44,513 nucleotides of DNA from Paulinella micropora (GCA_009731375.1 BJOX01000205.1:698560-743072); one strand, 5' to 3'; positions 9,098 through 20,513 are shown, counted from the stretch's first letter. Numbers and translations: made by a program. Notes: generated by a model not told the origin, from the letters alone.

Positions 9098-9658
9098 AGA
9101 CTTGATGCTCTTCCCGAACTTGCGCATCTTCTTGTTATATTGGCGCGGCGCGGCCAGCACGTTGAACAAGGCAAAAGCTGCGCAAGCGTACCTCTGGAGG
9201 TGCTTGAAGCGTTGTTGGACCTTGCTGGCAACTGCAGCGACCCCAGCCAAACCGGACGTCAGTGCAGCTGCCGGCAAGGCCGAACCATCGCCAAGACACT
9301 TCCACGAGCCTCGCTTGGCCACTACCTCCTCGTTGATCGTTCGCACCCACTGAGCGTGCTCTACCGGGTCGTGCTCGTTCCAGGCCAGAACCGCCTCCAA
9401 GGGCTCATAGCTTTTCTTGAGCTTGCCAGTGACCTGGTTGCGAAAGGTCACGCGCAGGTACTGCACACCGTCTAGTAGCATAGACGTGTCCCAGCCCACC
9501 GACTGCTCTTGGTCCTTGTCGAGCCAAGAAACTTCCTCGACACCAAGTACACGCCCCGTAGGCTGGAACCTCTTGGGGAGACCTTCTTCTGTGCCAGCCT
9601 CGCCTGCCTTCCTAGCCTTCTTCTCGGGCCTGTCGCTGCTACTCGCAGGGCGCCTGGT
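9059..9658 (-). CDS. Unknown protein of the GC-rich element, 5' end lost in a gap
   Basis: A minus-strand frame runs from the gap at 9659 to a TAG at 9059, about 199 codons. The first ~35 residues are basic and disordered (RPEKKARKAGEAG). The middle looks globular, with VSWLDKDQEQSVGWD, LRVTFRNQVTGKLKKSYEPL and AVLAWNEHDPVEHAQWVR. The C terminus is Ala-rich and helical (LPAAALTSGLAGVAAVASKV) and then basic. No start is seen: beyond the gap the sequence becomes purine-rich low complexity and only accidentally continues the frame. It converges on the helicase gene with a 39-base overlap, as in compact viral or transposon genomes. Family not recognised. Confidence 0.5.
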   Translation of the reverse strand, partial: TRRPASSSDRPEKKARKAGEAGTEEGLPKRFQPTGRVLGVEEVSWLDKDQEQSVGWDTSMLLDGVQYLRVTFRNQVTGKLKKSYEPLEAVLAWNEHDPVEHAQWVRTINEEVVAKRGSWKCLGDGSALPAAALTSGLAGVAAVASKVQQRFKHLQRYACAAFALFNVLAAPRQYNKKMRKFGKSIKSLAVVVHALAGSC

Positions 9659-9668
9659 NNNNNNNNNN

Positions 9669-9900
9669 GCTTGAAGAAGAAGAGACAACATACACCATGC
9701 AGAACAGGTAACAAACAGGAAACTTGCAAGACACACGAGACATGATAAAAGGAAGGAAAGGAAGAGGAAGAAAAAAGAAAAGAAAAGAAAGAAAAAAAGA
9801 AAAAAAGAAACAAAGCAAGCGAGCAGAAAAGCAAAGGAGCAACAGACAAGAGACAAGTGCATCATGCAGAACAGTCGACAGATAGATAGATACCTCTCCC
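9669..9900 (+). repeat. Purine-rich low-complexity stretch
   Basis: Bases 9735-9830 are AAG/GAAA-rich, and a short GATAGATAGATA lies at about 9880. Nothing gene-like. The Phe/Leu-rich minus-strand translation is a composition effect. Confidence 0.7.
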
Positions 9901-9916
9901 CCCTCCCCCTCCGGCT

Positions 9917-10250
9917 CTGGTTCCTGAACGCAAGGAAGAGAGCGCTCCTGGCATGGACGAGGACTTGTGGATCGTCAAGGAAGTATACGCGAACTACTTT
10001 CCGACCCTAGGATCTGTCTGCTTCGTTGGTACACATCCCAGATGTCCACACCTCTGCTATTGGATCCCGGAACAAATGCACACCAGCCAAGGATTATGTG
10101 CCAACAACGTCATTCCACGTAGATCCCGAGATTGGGACTACCCCCGGGTGGAACGAGCGTTGCTACGCACGGCAAACAACGTCTGTGGGACCTACCAGAT
10201 CCCACCACCTGTGGATAATATCCAATGGAGATCTGCAGAACGCATGACAT
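9917..10250 (+). CDS. Possible exon or gene fragment, unknown
   Basis: A pyrimidine-rich tract (9890-9912) is followed by a frame reading VPERKEESAPG, then MDEDLWIVKEVYANYF (ATG at 9953). It looks coding for about 45 codons. After about 10025 a neighbouring frame also looks reasonable (VHIPDVHTSAIGSRNKC), so there may be a frame change or a splice. The frame eventually runs into CA-rich repeat sequence at 10380. It could be a remnant of the GC-rich element or a host exon. No family recognised. Confidence 0.25.
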
Positions 10251-10387
10251 TTCCTTACACGGACTACACCACCCCCCCACCCCCCCCCTACCCGGACCCA
10301 CTGACACGCCTAACTTTTTCAAACATGGAGTTGGTGTTCTCTCGTCTTCACCATTCGATTCAGGCACACTGTCTACCCCCCGAAACA

Positions 10388-10897
10388 CCATACACACACA
10401 CACAGCCCCTCAGACACCCACAGGGGACACACACACCCACAGGGACTTACCTTGGACACGTCAGCCAGAGTTATGAGGAATTCTTTCTGTGGTAAAAAAT
10501 CAGACACTGGTTACGGTGGACACGTGTCACCATTGTGTGTGTGTGTGCGGACCGGACGGGTGACCATTACCACTTTACCCACCGCGGATGCCACTGTACC
10601 CCGGACCGGACCGGACGGGTGACCATTACCACTTTACCCACCACGGATGCCACTGTACCCCGGACCGGACCGACCGGGTGACCATTACCACTTTACCCAC
10701 CACGGATGCCACTATACCCCAGACCGGACCAATAATGCCAATCCGCAAGGGACAAAATGGCAATGGATTATCTCGCTCTGGGCAAATTGGCAGCCTGTTC
10801 TTTCAGGCCTATCGGTAAAGTAAGATGGATTGATGTACATACATACATACATACATACATATGTCATACATACATACATACATACATATGTCATACA

Positions 10898-10928
<31 letters not shown>

Positions 10929-11039
10929 GTTACATACATACATACATACATACAAACATACAAACATACAAACATACATACATACATACATACATATACA
11001 TACATACTTACATACTTACATACTTACATACATACAAAC

Positions 11040-11070
<31 letters not shown>

Positions 11071-11718
11071 AATACATAAATACATACATACATACATACA
11101 TACATACATACATACATACACATACACACACACACATACATACATACATACATACATGTATGCATACATGCATACATATATACATACATACATACATACA
11201 TGCATACATACATGCATAAATACATGCATACATACATACATACATACATACATCCCATCCATCCATCCATCCATCCATCCATACATACATATGTAAATAT
11301 TTTTAAAAAATATTATCGATAGGCCTGATAAAACAAATGCTATTTTTGTCCTAGTGGGATAATATATTGCCTTTTTGTACTGTATCCGCGCAGGGAAAAG
11401 TGGCATTCGTGATCAGCATCCACAACTAGGGTAATACCAGTCTGTGGTGCTACCAGCAGTGTTTTTGCATTTGTGGCCACCGGTGCAACAAGTGGTTTTT
11501 GTGGTGGGCGGTGGCACCGGACCAGTCCCACAAGTGTGATTTTTCTGAAAAATAGTATATAAAAATAACGTTTTCACAGTAAAATTTTTTGAAGCAAGCT
11601 GGCACAGGTTTCCGGCAGTGTCAGCTAGCTTAGCTCGTGGTGTGTGTGTGTACTCTCACACACACCACTCACCACAGGGATCTGTGGAAGTGGCTACATC
11701 TTTTACACACTGGCTACC

Positions 11719-11792
<74 letters not shown>

Positions 11793-12060
11793 NNNNNNNN
11801 NNNNNNNNNNNNNNNNNNNNNNNNNNNNNNNNNNNNNNNNNNNNNNNNNNNNCTGGCTACCCTGACACTGCTTAACACCCCTCCACTACCCTTGTAATCA
11901 TGGCTGGATCCGGCACATTGCTACACATGTCATCGAGTCTGTGGTGTCACATGTCAGAACCTCGCAAGTAAGTTTATAGTAGGGAGTAACGGCCAAGGTG
12001 TGGGGTTCTGACAGAGCGGTTCTGGTGGCACCTGTCAGAACGTCGACATGTAAGTTTATA
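10388..12060 (+). repeat. Compound repeat, copy B
   Basis: Second direct copy of 1311-3283, with the minisatellite at 10553-10727, fold-back arms at about 10733-10818 and 11315-11410, the ACAT array at 10836-11293, the core to 11718, 73 C at 11720-11792, a 60-N gap at 11793-11852, and two hairpin-satellite units. Unlike copy A, its neighbours differ on both sides, so it is probably a genuine genomic copy. Confidence 0.85.
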
Positions 12061-12669
12061 GCGGTTCTTCAGTGTCAACCTCCCCTCATTCTTCCAATCC
12101 TTTTTATTCTGTGGCGGGTGCCACTCTGTCATAGTTACTTCTTACTATAAACTTACATGTCATGGTTCTGGCAGGTGGCACCATCAACTGAAAAAGAAAG
12201 TGAGGGGGGGGGTGAAGGTGGTTTCCATGTGCTGTGGCATCTAGCATAGATGATCCCCCCTTCCCTTGGTGGTGCCACCCTGTCAGAACCACACACCTTG
12301 ACCGTTATTTCCTGCTATAAACTTACGTGTCGAGGTTCTGACAGGTGCAATCAGAGCCGCTCTGTCAGAACCACACACCTCGGCCGTTACTCCCTACTAT
12401 AACCTTACGTGTGGTGGTTCTGACAGGTGCCACCAGAGCAGCTCTGTCAGAACCCCACACCTCGGCCGTTACTCACTGCTATAAACTTACATGTCGACGT
12501 TCTGACAGGTGTCACCAGAACCGCTCTGTCAGAACCCCACCTTGGCAGTTACTCCCTACTATAAACTTGCTTGTCGAGGTTCTGACATGTGACACCACAG
12601 ACTCGATGACATGTGTAGCAATGGGCAGGATCCAGCCATAATTACAAGGGTAGGGGGGGTGTCGGGGTA
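12061..12669 (-). repeat. Inverted hairpin-satellite block
   Basis: About five satellite units appear in reverse orientation: GGTTCTGACAGGTG followed by CCGTTACTCCCTACTATAAACTTAC. With copy B this places satellites head to head around 12070-12130. A 750-N gap (12670-13419) follows and probably hides the GC-rich minisatellite seen at the other copies. Confidence 0.8.
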
Positions 12670-13419
12670 NNNNNNNNNNNNNNNNNNNNNNNNNNNNNNN
12701 NNNNNNNNNNNNNNNNNNNNNNNNNNNNNNNNNNNNNNNNNNNNNNNNNNNNNNNNNNNNNNNNNNNNNNNNNNNNNNNNNNNNNNNNNNNNNNNNNNNN
12801 NNNNNNNNNNNNNNNNNNNNNNNNNNNNNNNNNNNNNNNNNNNNNNNNNNNNNNNNNNNNNNNNNNNNNNNNNNNNNNNNNNNNNNNNNNNNNNNNNNNN
12901 NNNNNNNNNNNNNNNNNNNNNNNNNNNNNNNNNNNNNNNNNNNNNNNNNNNNNNNNNNNNNNNNNNNNNNNNNNNNNNNNNNNNNNNNNNNNNNNNNNNN
13001 NNNNNNNNNNNNNNNNNNNNNNNNNNNNNNNNNNNNNNNNNNNNNNNNNNNNNNNNNNNNNNNNNNNNNNNNNNNNNNNNNNNNNNNNNNNNNNNNNNNN
13101 NNNNNNNNNNNNNNNNNNNNNNNNNNNNNNNNNNNNNNNNNNNNNNNNNNNNNNNNNNNNNNNNNNNNNNNNNNNNNNNNNNNNNNNNNNNNNNNNNNNN
13201 NNNNNNNNNNNNNNNNNNNNNNNNNNNNNNNNNNNNNNNNNNNNNNNNNNNNNNNNNNNNNNNNNNNNNNNNNNNNNNNNNNNNNNNNNNNNNNNNNNNN
13301 NNNNNNNNNNNNNNNNNNNNNNNNNNNNNNNNNNNNNNNNNNNNNNNNNNNNNNNNNNNNNNNNNNNNNNNNNNNNNNNNNNNNNNNNNNNNNNNNNNNN
13401 NNNNNNNNNNNNNNNNNNN

Positions 13420-13901
13420 GGGGGGGTGGTAGCAAGCGTCGCGGTAGCCAAGGTAGGGGAGGGGTAGCCAGTGTGTAAAAGATGTAACCACGTCCCCAGA
13501 TCACTGTGAGGAGTGCTGTGTGTGAGAGTACACACACACAACACTAGCTAAGCTAGCTGGCACGGCCGGAAACATGTGCAAGCTTGCTTCAAAACATTTT
13601 AAGGTGAAAACGTTATTTTTATATACTATTTTTCAGAAAAATCGCAATTGTGGTAATAATACGGTGCCACTGCTAAACACAAAAACAACTGGTGGCACCT
13701 GTTGCTACAAAAAATGCAAAAACACAGCTGGTGGCACCACAGACTGGTATTACACTAGTTGTGGATGCTGATCACGAATGCCACTTTTCCCTGCGCGGAT
13801 ACGATACAAAAAGGCAATAGATTATCCCACTACGACAAAAATTGCATTTGTTTTATCAGGCCTATCGATTATATTTTTTAAAATATTTACATATGTACAT
13901 A
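13420..13901 (-). repeat. Compound repeat core, inverted copy C
   Basis: The reverse complement matches the 2223-2647 core, from CTGGCTACCCC through CACACACACTCTCACACAC to the CCTATCGATTATATTTTTTAAAATATTTACATATG junction with the microsatellite, each with scattered changes (roughly 10%). With copy B it makes a multi-kilobase inverted repeat around the 12670-13419 gap. Confidence 0.8.
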
Positions 13902-14168
13902 TGTATGGATGGATGGATGGATGGGATGTATGTATGTATGTATGTATGTATGTATGTATGTATGCATGTATGTATGCATGTATGTATGTATGTATGTATG
14001 TATGTATGTATGTATGTATGTATGTATGTATGTATGTATGTATGTATGTATGTATGTATGCATGTATGCATGCATGCATGTATGTATGTATGTATGTATG
14101 TGTGTGTATGTGTATGTATGTATGTATGTATGTATGTATGTATTTATGTATTTATGTATTTATGTATT

Positions 14169-14199
<31 letters not shown>

Positions 14200-14303
14200 G
14201 TTTGTATGTATGTAAGTATGTAAGTATGTAAGTATGTATGTATATGTATGTATGTATGTATGTATGTTTTGTATGTTTGTATGTATGTATGTATGTATGT
14301 AAC

Positions 14304-14334
<31 letters not shown>

Positions 14335-14381
14335 TGACATATGTATGTATGTACATATGTATGTATGACATATGAGTACTC

Positions 14382-14412
<31 letters not shown>

Positions 14413-15122
14413 TGTATGTATGTATGTACATATGTATGTACATATGTATGTATGTATGTATGTATGTATGTGTATGTATGTATGTAAGTATGTATGTATG
14501 TATGTATGTATTTACGTATGTATGTATGTATGACATATGTAGTATGTGTATGTATGTATCTTTATGTATGTATGTATGTATGTATGTATGTATTTACGTA
14601 TGTATGTATGTATGACATATGTAGTATGTATGTATATATGTATGTATGTATGACATATGTATGTATGTTATGTATGTATGTCATGTATGTATGTATGTCA
14701 TGTATGTATGTATGTATGCATGCATGTATGCATGCATGCATGCATGAATGTATGTATGTATGTATGTATGTATGTATGCATGCATGCATGCATGTATGTA
14801 TGTATGTATGTATGCATGTATGTATGTATGTATGTATGTATGCATGCATGCATGCATGCATGTATGTATGTATGCATGCATGTATGTATGTATGTATGTA
14901 TGTATGCATGCATGCATGTATGCATGTATGCATGTATGTATGTATGTATGTATGTATGTATGTATTGTATGTATGTATTGTGTGTATGCATGTGTGTATG
15001 TATTCATGTATGCATGCATGCATGCACATGCATGCATGCATGTATGTATGTATGTATGTATGTATGTATGTATGTATGTATGTATGTATGCATGCATGTA
15101 TGTACATGTGTATGTATGTATG

Positions 15123-15153
<31 letters not shown>

Positions 15154-15407
15154 TGTATGTATGTAATGTATGTATGTAATGCATGTATGTAATGTATGTA
15201 TGAATGTATGTATGAATGTATGTATGTATGTATGTATGTAATGTATGTAATGTATGTATGTATGTATGTATGTATGTATGTATGTATGTATGTATGTATG
15301 CATGTATGTATGTATGCATGTATATATGTATGTGTGGATGGATGTATGGATGTATGGATGTATGGTATCTATGTATGTATGTATGTATGCATGTATGTAT
15401 GTATGTT
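13902..15407 (+). repeat. (ATGT)n array, 1.5 kb
   Basis: A GGAT block comes first, then long ATGT with ATGC, ATTT, AAGT and ATGTC variants and CATATG islands. The variant order mirrors the ACAT arrays of copies A and B over its first ~450 bases, then continues far longer. The second fold-back arm is not found at the far end (15408). Confidence 0.95.
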
Positions 15408-16220
15408 GTTTTAAGATGAAGAGACTCACATAGTGCTTTCACTCTCTACGAGAACAACCTTCACAGCTTACGCTCTCTCATGTTTTGTACATGTGAAATA
15501 TATGAATTACCTGTATATTGGGACCTGGCGTGAAATTTTGCGCGAGAATTTCGAAAATTGGATAGAACGTATGTGGGGTGGGTAGGTGTGTAAGTGTAAA
15601 GGGATGTAAGGGTGCGAAGCAAAAAATAGAAGTGATGGGAGGAGGTAGCAGACCTTTTCATATGGAAATGACCATATTGTCAAGTGGATGCGTACGATAG
15701 AAGAACACCGGGAACCGAAAGTGGAACCATAAAGCACACACCAGACAATACAGCCACCCCATGAGTGCAAAATCAAGAGGGACATGGGGAGCATGGGTAG
15801 TGGAATAGATGTAAGAGTTGTGGAATTCAACAATGTGAGAAAAGACATGCGTAGGAGACAGAAAATTGGGAAAAAGAATAGTAGGTGTTATAGGAGGAAA
15901 AGGGGTGGAATATGTGGTGAAGTATGGAACCTTGTATTGGCAGGCATGCAGCAAAAAGGCTGAGAATGATGATGGGAGCATACTTTGGTTTGTGGCGGCA
16001 GGCAAGAAGGGGGCAGGCAGAAACACGTGTGTTAGCTGGAAATTTTGTCCTGGGTTAACGGGAATTTAGTCCTGGGGAGATTGGTTTCCTTTTTGTTGGG
16101 TCGGAGAAAAAGGAAGTAAAAAAGGGGGAAAGAGGTGAAAGGTGGCACTACGATTGTAAAAAATGGGTGTTGTAAGGAAGAGTGTTTGCGATATGTAGAA
16201 AACTATAGAGATCATAAAAA
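15408..16220. other. Non-repetitive stretch without a recognised gene
   Basis: Moderately AT-rich sequence. ORFs up to about 120 codons exist on both strands but show no domain, no consistent start context and hydrophobic or low-complexity composition. I see no RNA gene. Confidence 0.5.
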
Positions 16221-16784
16221 TGTATGTATGTATGTATGTATGTATGTATATGTATGTATATGTATGTATATGTATGTATGTACGTATGTATGTATGTACA
16301 TATGTATGTATGTATGTATGTATGCATGCATGTATGCATGCATGTACATATGTATGTATGTATGCATGTACATATGTGTGCGATGTACATGTATGTATGT
16401 ATGTGTATGTATGTATGTATGTATGTATGTACATATGTATGCATGTATGTATATGTATTTATATGTATGTATGTATGTATCTATGTATGTATGTATGTAT
16501 TGTATGTATTGTATGTATGTATGTATGTATGTATGTATGTATGTATGTATGTATGTACGTATGTACGTACGTACGTATGTATGTATGTATGTATGTGCAT
16601 GCATGCATGCATGCATGTATGTATGTATGTATGTATGCATGCATGTATGTATGTATGTACGTATGCATATGTTCTATATGTGTGTTTTAAGATTAAGGCA
16701 GTCATACGTATGTACGTATGTATGTATGTATGTATGTATGCATGCATGCATGCATGCATGTAAGTGCATTGTTACGTGCATGTG

Positions 16785-16832
<48 letters not shown>

Positions 16833-16938
16833 TGTATGTATGTATGTATATGTATGTATGTATGTACTTATGTATGTTTATATGTATGTATATTTGTATG
16901 TATATTTGTATGTATGTATGTATGTAATGTATGTATGA
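16221..16938 (+). repeat. (ATGT)n array with an (AAGT)n block
   Basis: ATGT with ATAT, ATGC and ACGT variants. At 16788-16831 it becomes a clean AAGT run of about 11 units and then returns to ATGT. A short unique island lies at 16670-16705. Confidence 0.95.
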
Positions 16939-17274
16939 ATACATTAATGTTTTATATTTCGAATCGAGATACATATTTTGAGTGGATTTATGGCCAAACG
17001 ACACGGAAGAGCTATCTTGTTTTTTAGGCGTCATTTCTTTGCGTCTTTGTAATTATGCTGCAAGAAACCTATGACAAAACCACATCACAATTTACGAACA
17101 GAAGAAAATTCGATATCGTGAACGAAATGTTATGTAACATGATATTAGTAACATTCTGTAATGCAACACAATTTAGAGGAAGACTTTTCTCCTGTTTTCC
17201 GATCGGAAAGCAGAAAAGATATAACTTACTTTTCCTGGATCTTGGCCTTGGTTTGAGCCTTCTCATGAGGGAGT

Positions 17275-17610
17275 TTGAAGCTTGATGTGCTGATGACTGA
17301 CAACATTACGTTCTGCACAGGAAGCGTCAAGCGGGCATATGGCAGAGGTGGCGTATCACTCCTTGGGCCGCGACGTGCACCGGCCCTGGCGCACCGCCGC
17401 TGGTGGACCCCCCTCCATCTTGCTGTAGCTCCCATCTCCATGCGCTGCCGCACGATCCATCACCTCTGCCTCCGCCGCACAAAGCCAGTGGCGATGTCAT
17501 TTCATGGCATATTGGCAGGTCTGCTGCTGGCTCTTGGCATGGGCTACTTCGGCACGCTGCTCTTGCGCTGGGCTTGCGCACAAGACGACGGTAAGCTCCA
17601 GTCGCGATAG
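17275..17610 (+). CDS. Possible small membrane-protein exon
   Basis: A 111-codon frame in a locally GC-rich patch. From the Met at 17494 the sequence SFHGILAGLLLALGMGYFG followed by TLLLRWACAQDDG reads as a signal anchor or single membrane helix with a polar end. Bases 17589-17596 (ACGGTAAGC) match a splice donor consensus right after this helix, so it may be a first exon. Another GC-rich, exon-like patch preceded by CTGTGCTGCAG lies at 18190-18340, but I cannot fix its frame. No homologue recognised; chance coding is quite possible. Confidence 0.25.
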   Translation: MKLDVLMTDNITFCTGSVKRAYGRGGVSLLGPRRAPALAHRRWWTPLHLAVAPISMRCRTIHHLCLRRTKPVAMSFHGILAGLLLALGMGYFGTLLLRWACAQDDGKLQSR

Positions 17611-17910
17611 CGTACATGCATGTACATATATGTTTGTAGGAATGTATGAAAGCCGTAGTATGCTAAAATATCTTCTTGTATCTGTGCAATCCATATGTGT
17701 TTGACATATCATGACATAGTTCGTTGCCACAAATGTAACATGTGCTGCGGTCATGCAAGCTTCTTGTTCTTTTTCGTCCTCTCCCATGACAATAGTACAG
17801 TCCAACAAAAAGTGATGCGACCACATCAAAAAGCACGCTACCCTGCTCTGAAAATAGCGCGCTGATGCCTATAAACCTCCGAGCCTAACAAGTTTCCAAG
17901 AACGAGGGTT

Positions 17911-17955
17911 GTACATACATACATACATACATACATACATACATACATACATACA
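17911..17955 (+). repeat. (ACAT)11
   Basis: Pure tetranucleotide run between unique sequences. The bases from 17956 to about 18460 are unique with no firm gene. Confidence 0.95.
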
Positions 17956-18461
17956 TGGATTCTCAAAAGCAAAGCTCTTCCTCACAGGTCCCAGCTTTCA
18001 TGGCAACAGGGTAAGGCAGCAAAGCAGGAGTATGAAAGTATGTAGAGGAGAGTGGTGCTTCGAGGCCACAAATCGCTCTCCGCCGAACTTCGAAACAACT
18101 CCGTACACCAGACATAATAACCTGAGAAAACTATCACAAGCATAGCTCACTAGGAAATCCCTCTGCTGCTGCAGTGTCTGTCCTCTGTACTGTGCTGCAG
18201 GGCAGCTGCAGCGAGCCAACGCGGCGCAGCCGGGCGTGCTGCAGCTCTTGCCCGCACGGCGCACAACCTGCTTGCTCAACGCCCTCCTGGGCACACGCAC
18301 AGCTGCGCGCCGTCCCTACCACTGTCACACACATATACAGCACCTTGCATTTGAACTGGTTGTGCCTTTTCTTTAGATTGTGCCACCATCAACTTTGTTC
18401 ATAGTTCCGCTTACGTGTAGAGTTGAAACGCTGATTCTGTACACATACAGCTAGATACCGG

Positions 18462-18463
18462 AT

Positions 18464-18537
<74 letters not shown>

Positions 18538-18546
18538 TGATAGATG
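18462..18546 (+). repeat. (GATA)n array
   Basis: About 20 GATA units. The array ends in GATAGATGAGATGTCG, the start of a short conserved island. Confidence 0.95.
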
Positions 18547-18608
18547 AGATGTCGCAAAGGAATGTAGTCCTTGCAAAGGAACGCAGTTTCACATCACACA
18601 GTAATTTG
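18541..18608 (+). repeat. GATA-associated island type 2, copy 1
   Basis: The ~68 bases after the array (GATGAGATGTCGCAAAGG ... CAGTAATTTGTGTA) recur at 36474-36542 with one clear substitution, again directly after a GATA array. It contains GCAAAGGAATG and GCAAAGGAACG in tandem. Confidence 0.8.
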
Positions 18609-18819
18609 TGTACTGTGCATGTGTCCGGGATGGGAATCACGGGCAGGCTGTGTTCTGGAAAAAAGAAGAGGAGGAAGGACGGTGAAGAAAAAGGCAATCT
18701 AGGAATGGAGAGTGGGGAGGATAAGGAAGAAGAGAAAGAAAAGGAAGCCGTTAGTCCAAGTGTTTTGAGCACCGTAAGCTTGCGCAACCTACAATGATGA
18801 CATTGTATGAGGCCTAAAA

Positions 18820-18866
18820 GATAGATAGATAGATAGATAGATTGATTGATTGATTGATTGATTGAT
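18820..18866 (+). repeat. (GATA)n then (GATT)n
   Basis: About five GATA units pass into six or seven GATT units immediately before a type 1 island. Confidence 0.9.
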
Positions 18867-18964
18867 TTGGTGTATCAGCGCTGCTTATTCCAGGATGAAG
18901 GCATCTATTCCACCCTAACACTCGAGGGTGGCTGGGCAGCGGGCTGGAAATGGAATATGCCCGG
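18867..18964 (+). repeat. GATA-associated island type 1, copy 1 (diverged)
   Basis: Carries the shared words TATCAGCGCTGC, GGCATCTATTCCACCC and GGGCAGCGGGCTGGAAATGG. Related copies lie at 19121-19218, 37661-37752 and 38622-38745, each bounded by GATA arrays. Confidence 0.75.
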
Positions 18965-19120
<156 letters not shown>

Positions 19121-19218
19121 TTGTCTGTCAGCGCTGCAAATCCGAGAACTTAGGCATTCGTTGCACCCCGCCACCAGTTGATGGCTGGCACAGGGTTGCA
19201 GATGGGGACTGTGTCCGA
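19121..19218 (+). repeat. GATA-associated island type 1, copy 2 (diverged)
   Basis: Shares TCAGCGCTGCAAATCCGA, a GGCATTC-TTGCACCCCG block and the downstream GGCACAGGG region with the other type 1 islands. It is the most diverged copy. Confidence 0.65.
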
Positions 19219-19231
19219 TAGATAGATAGAT

Positions 19232-19262
<31 letters not shown>

Positions 19263-19319
19263 GATATATATGTATATATATACATATAGATATATATATA
19301 CATATATATATAGAGAGAG

Positions 19320-19351
<32 letters not shown>

Positions 19352-19471
19352 CGAGATATATATGTATATATATACATATACATATATATATATATATTTA
19401 TACATATATATAGAGAGAGAGATAGATAGATAGATAGATAGAGATATATATATGTATATATATACATATAC

Positions 19472-19536
<65 letters not shown>

Positions 19537-19664
19537 GATATCTGATAGATAGATAGGTAGATAGGTAGGTAGGTAGGTAGCTAGCTAGCTAGCTAGCTAG
19601 ATAGATAGATAGATAGATAGATAGATGGACGGACGGATGGATGGATGGATGGATGGATAGATAG

Positions 19665-19729
<65 letters not shown>

Positions 19730-19730
19730 A
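19219..19730 (+). repeat. (GATA)n with interspersed ATAT palindromes
   Basis: Three blocks of about 60 bases with alternating ATATATGTATATATATACATATA, bounded by GAGAGAGA, sit within GATA. Then GGTA, GCTA and GGAC/GGAT blocks follow. The array stops directly upstream of the cupin gene. Confidence 0.95.
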
Positions 19731-19772
19731 GGCAAGGTGGCAAGCACGCCCGTTTGGTTCTGCCCTACAGGA

Positions 19773-20513
19773 ATGAAGTTTCGGAATGCAAGTCATGTGA
19801 TCAATCCTGATGACCTTCTCCACTTTTTGCCTTTGGCACAACACGAGGAAAAAACTGATACCATATTTACGGCTCGGTGTATACGGCTTGAACGCATCGT
19901 ATCGCAAGGTAAATCGTCGCCGTCTAAGTTTTGGTACGATGAGGAAGAGGCTAAGTTGGTGGTGGTCTTGAGCGGCGCGGCCAAGATTGCCCTCGAGGGC
20001 CAAGCTGTTGACCTCGTGCTGGAAGCAGGGGATGCGCTCTTCCTGCCCACCCATCGCCGCCACCGCGTCTCCTGGACAGATCCGCATGCCCCAACCGTGT
20101 GGCTGGCCTTGTTTGTAAACACAGCCCTTCATCCTCACGTTCCTGCCGTACAGCACGTTGACCGCAGTTATAACATTCTCCGCTCTCTTCCCGACTCCAG
20201 TAAGGAGGAGAGCGTGGACATCCTATTGCAGGCTCGTGGCATGCGTCTGGAACACATCGTGTCGAGCGGGCAAACTTCGCCACCTGGCTTCTGGTACGAC
20301 CAGGAAGAGGCTGAGTGGGTTATGGTTTTGAGCGGCTCCGCTAAGCTTGAAATTGAAGGGCAGGCAGAAGCTGTGGGTATGCAATTCGGTCTGGCTGTGT
20401 TTTTACCAGCTCATTGTCGTCATCGCGTCTCTTGGACAGATCCATCTGTCCAGACGGTGTGGTTAGCATTGTTTCTACGTGAAGGTTTGTCTTCAGCTAC
20501 CCTTACTGCATAA
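19773..20513 (+). CDS. Tandem-duplicated cupin-domain protein
   Basis: Intact 246-residue frame from ATG 19773 to TAA. An open frame extends to a GTG at 19737, but CCCTACAG directly before 19770 looks like a splice acceptor, so this may be a downstream exon. The protein is two copies of one cupin beta-barrel. In each, IRLERIVSQG or MRLEHIVSSG leads into FWYDxEEAxxVxVLSGxAK, then a glycine turn, then FLPxHxRHRVSWTD and TVWLALF. The first half ends near residue 115, and the second starts near 135. Cupin motif 1 lacks the usual His-x-His and has acidic residues instead; motif 2 keeps His-Arg-His. Single-domain relatives are typical of bacteria. No substrate can be named. The gene sits hard against a GATA array. 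Confidence 0.8.
   Translation: MKFRNASHVINPDDLLHFLPLAQHEEKTDTIFTARCIRLERIVSQGKSSPSKFWYDEEEAKLVVVLSGAAKIALEGQAVDLVLEAGDALFLPTHRRHRVSWTDPHAPTVWLALFVNTALHPHVPAVQHVDRSYNILRSLPDSSKEESVDILLQARGMRLEHIVSSGQTSPPGFWYDQEEAEWVMVLSGSAKLEIEGQAEAVGMQFGLAVFLPAHCRHRVSWTDPSVQTVWLALFLREGLSSATLTA

Noticed and set aside
14494-15442. Cys/Met/Tyr/Val and Tyr/Ile/His/Thr repeat ORFs on both strands
   Set aside because: Products of ATGT/ACAT arrays, open in several frames on both strands.
15507-16069. ORFs of 60-120 codons on both strands
   Set aside because: No domain, overlapping on both strands, low-complexity composition.
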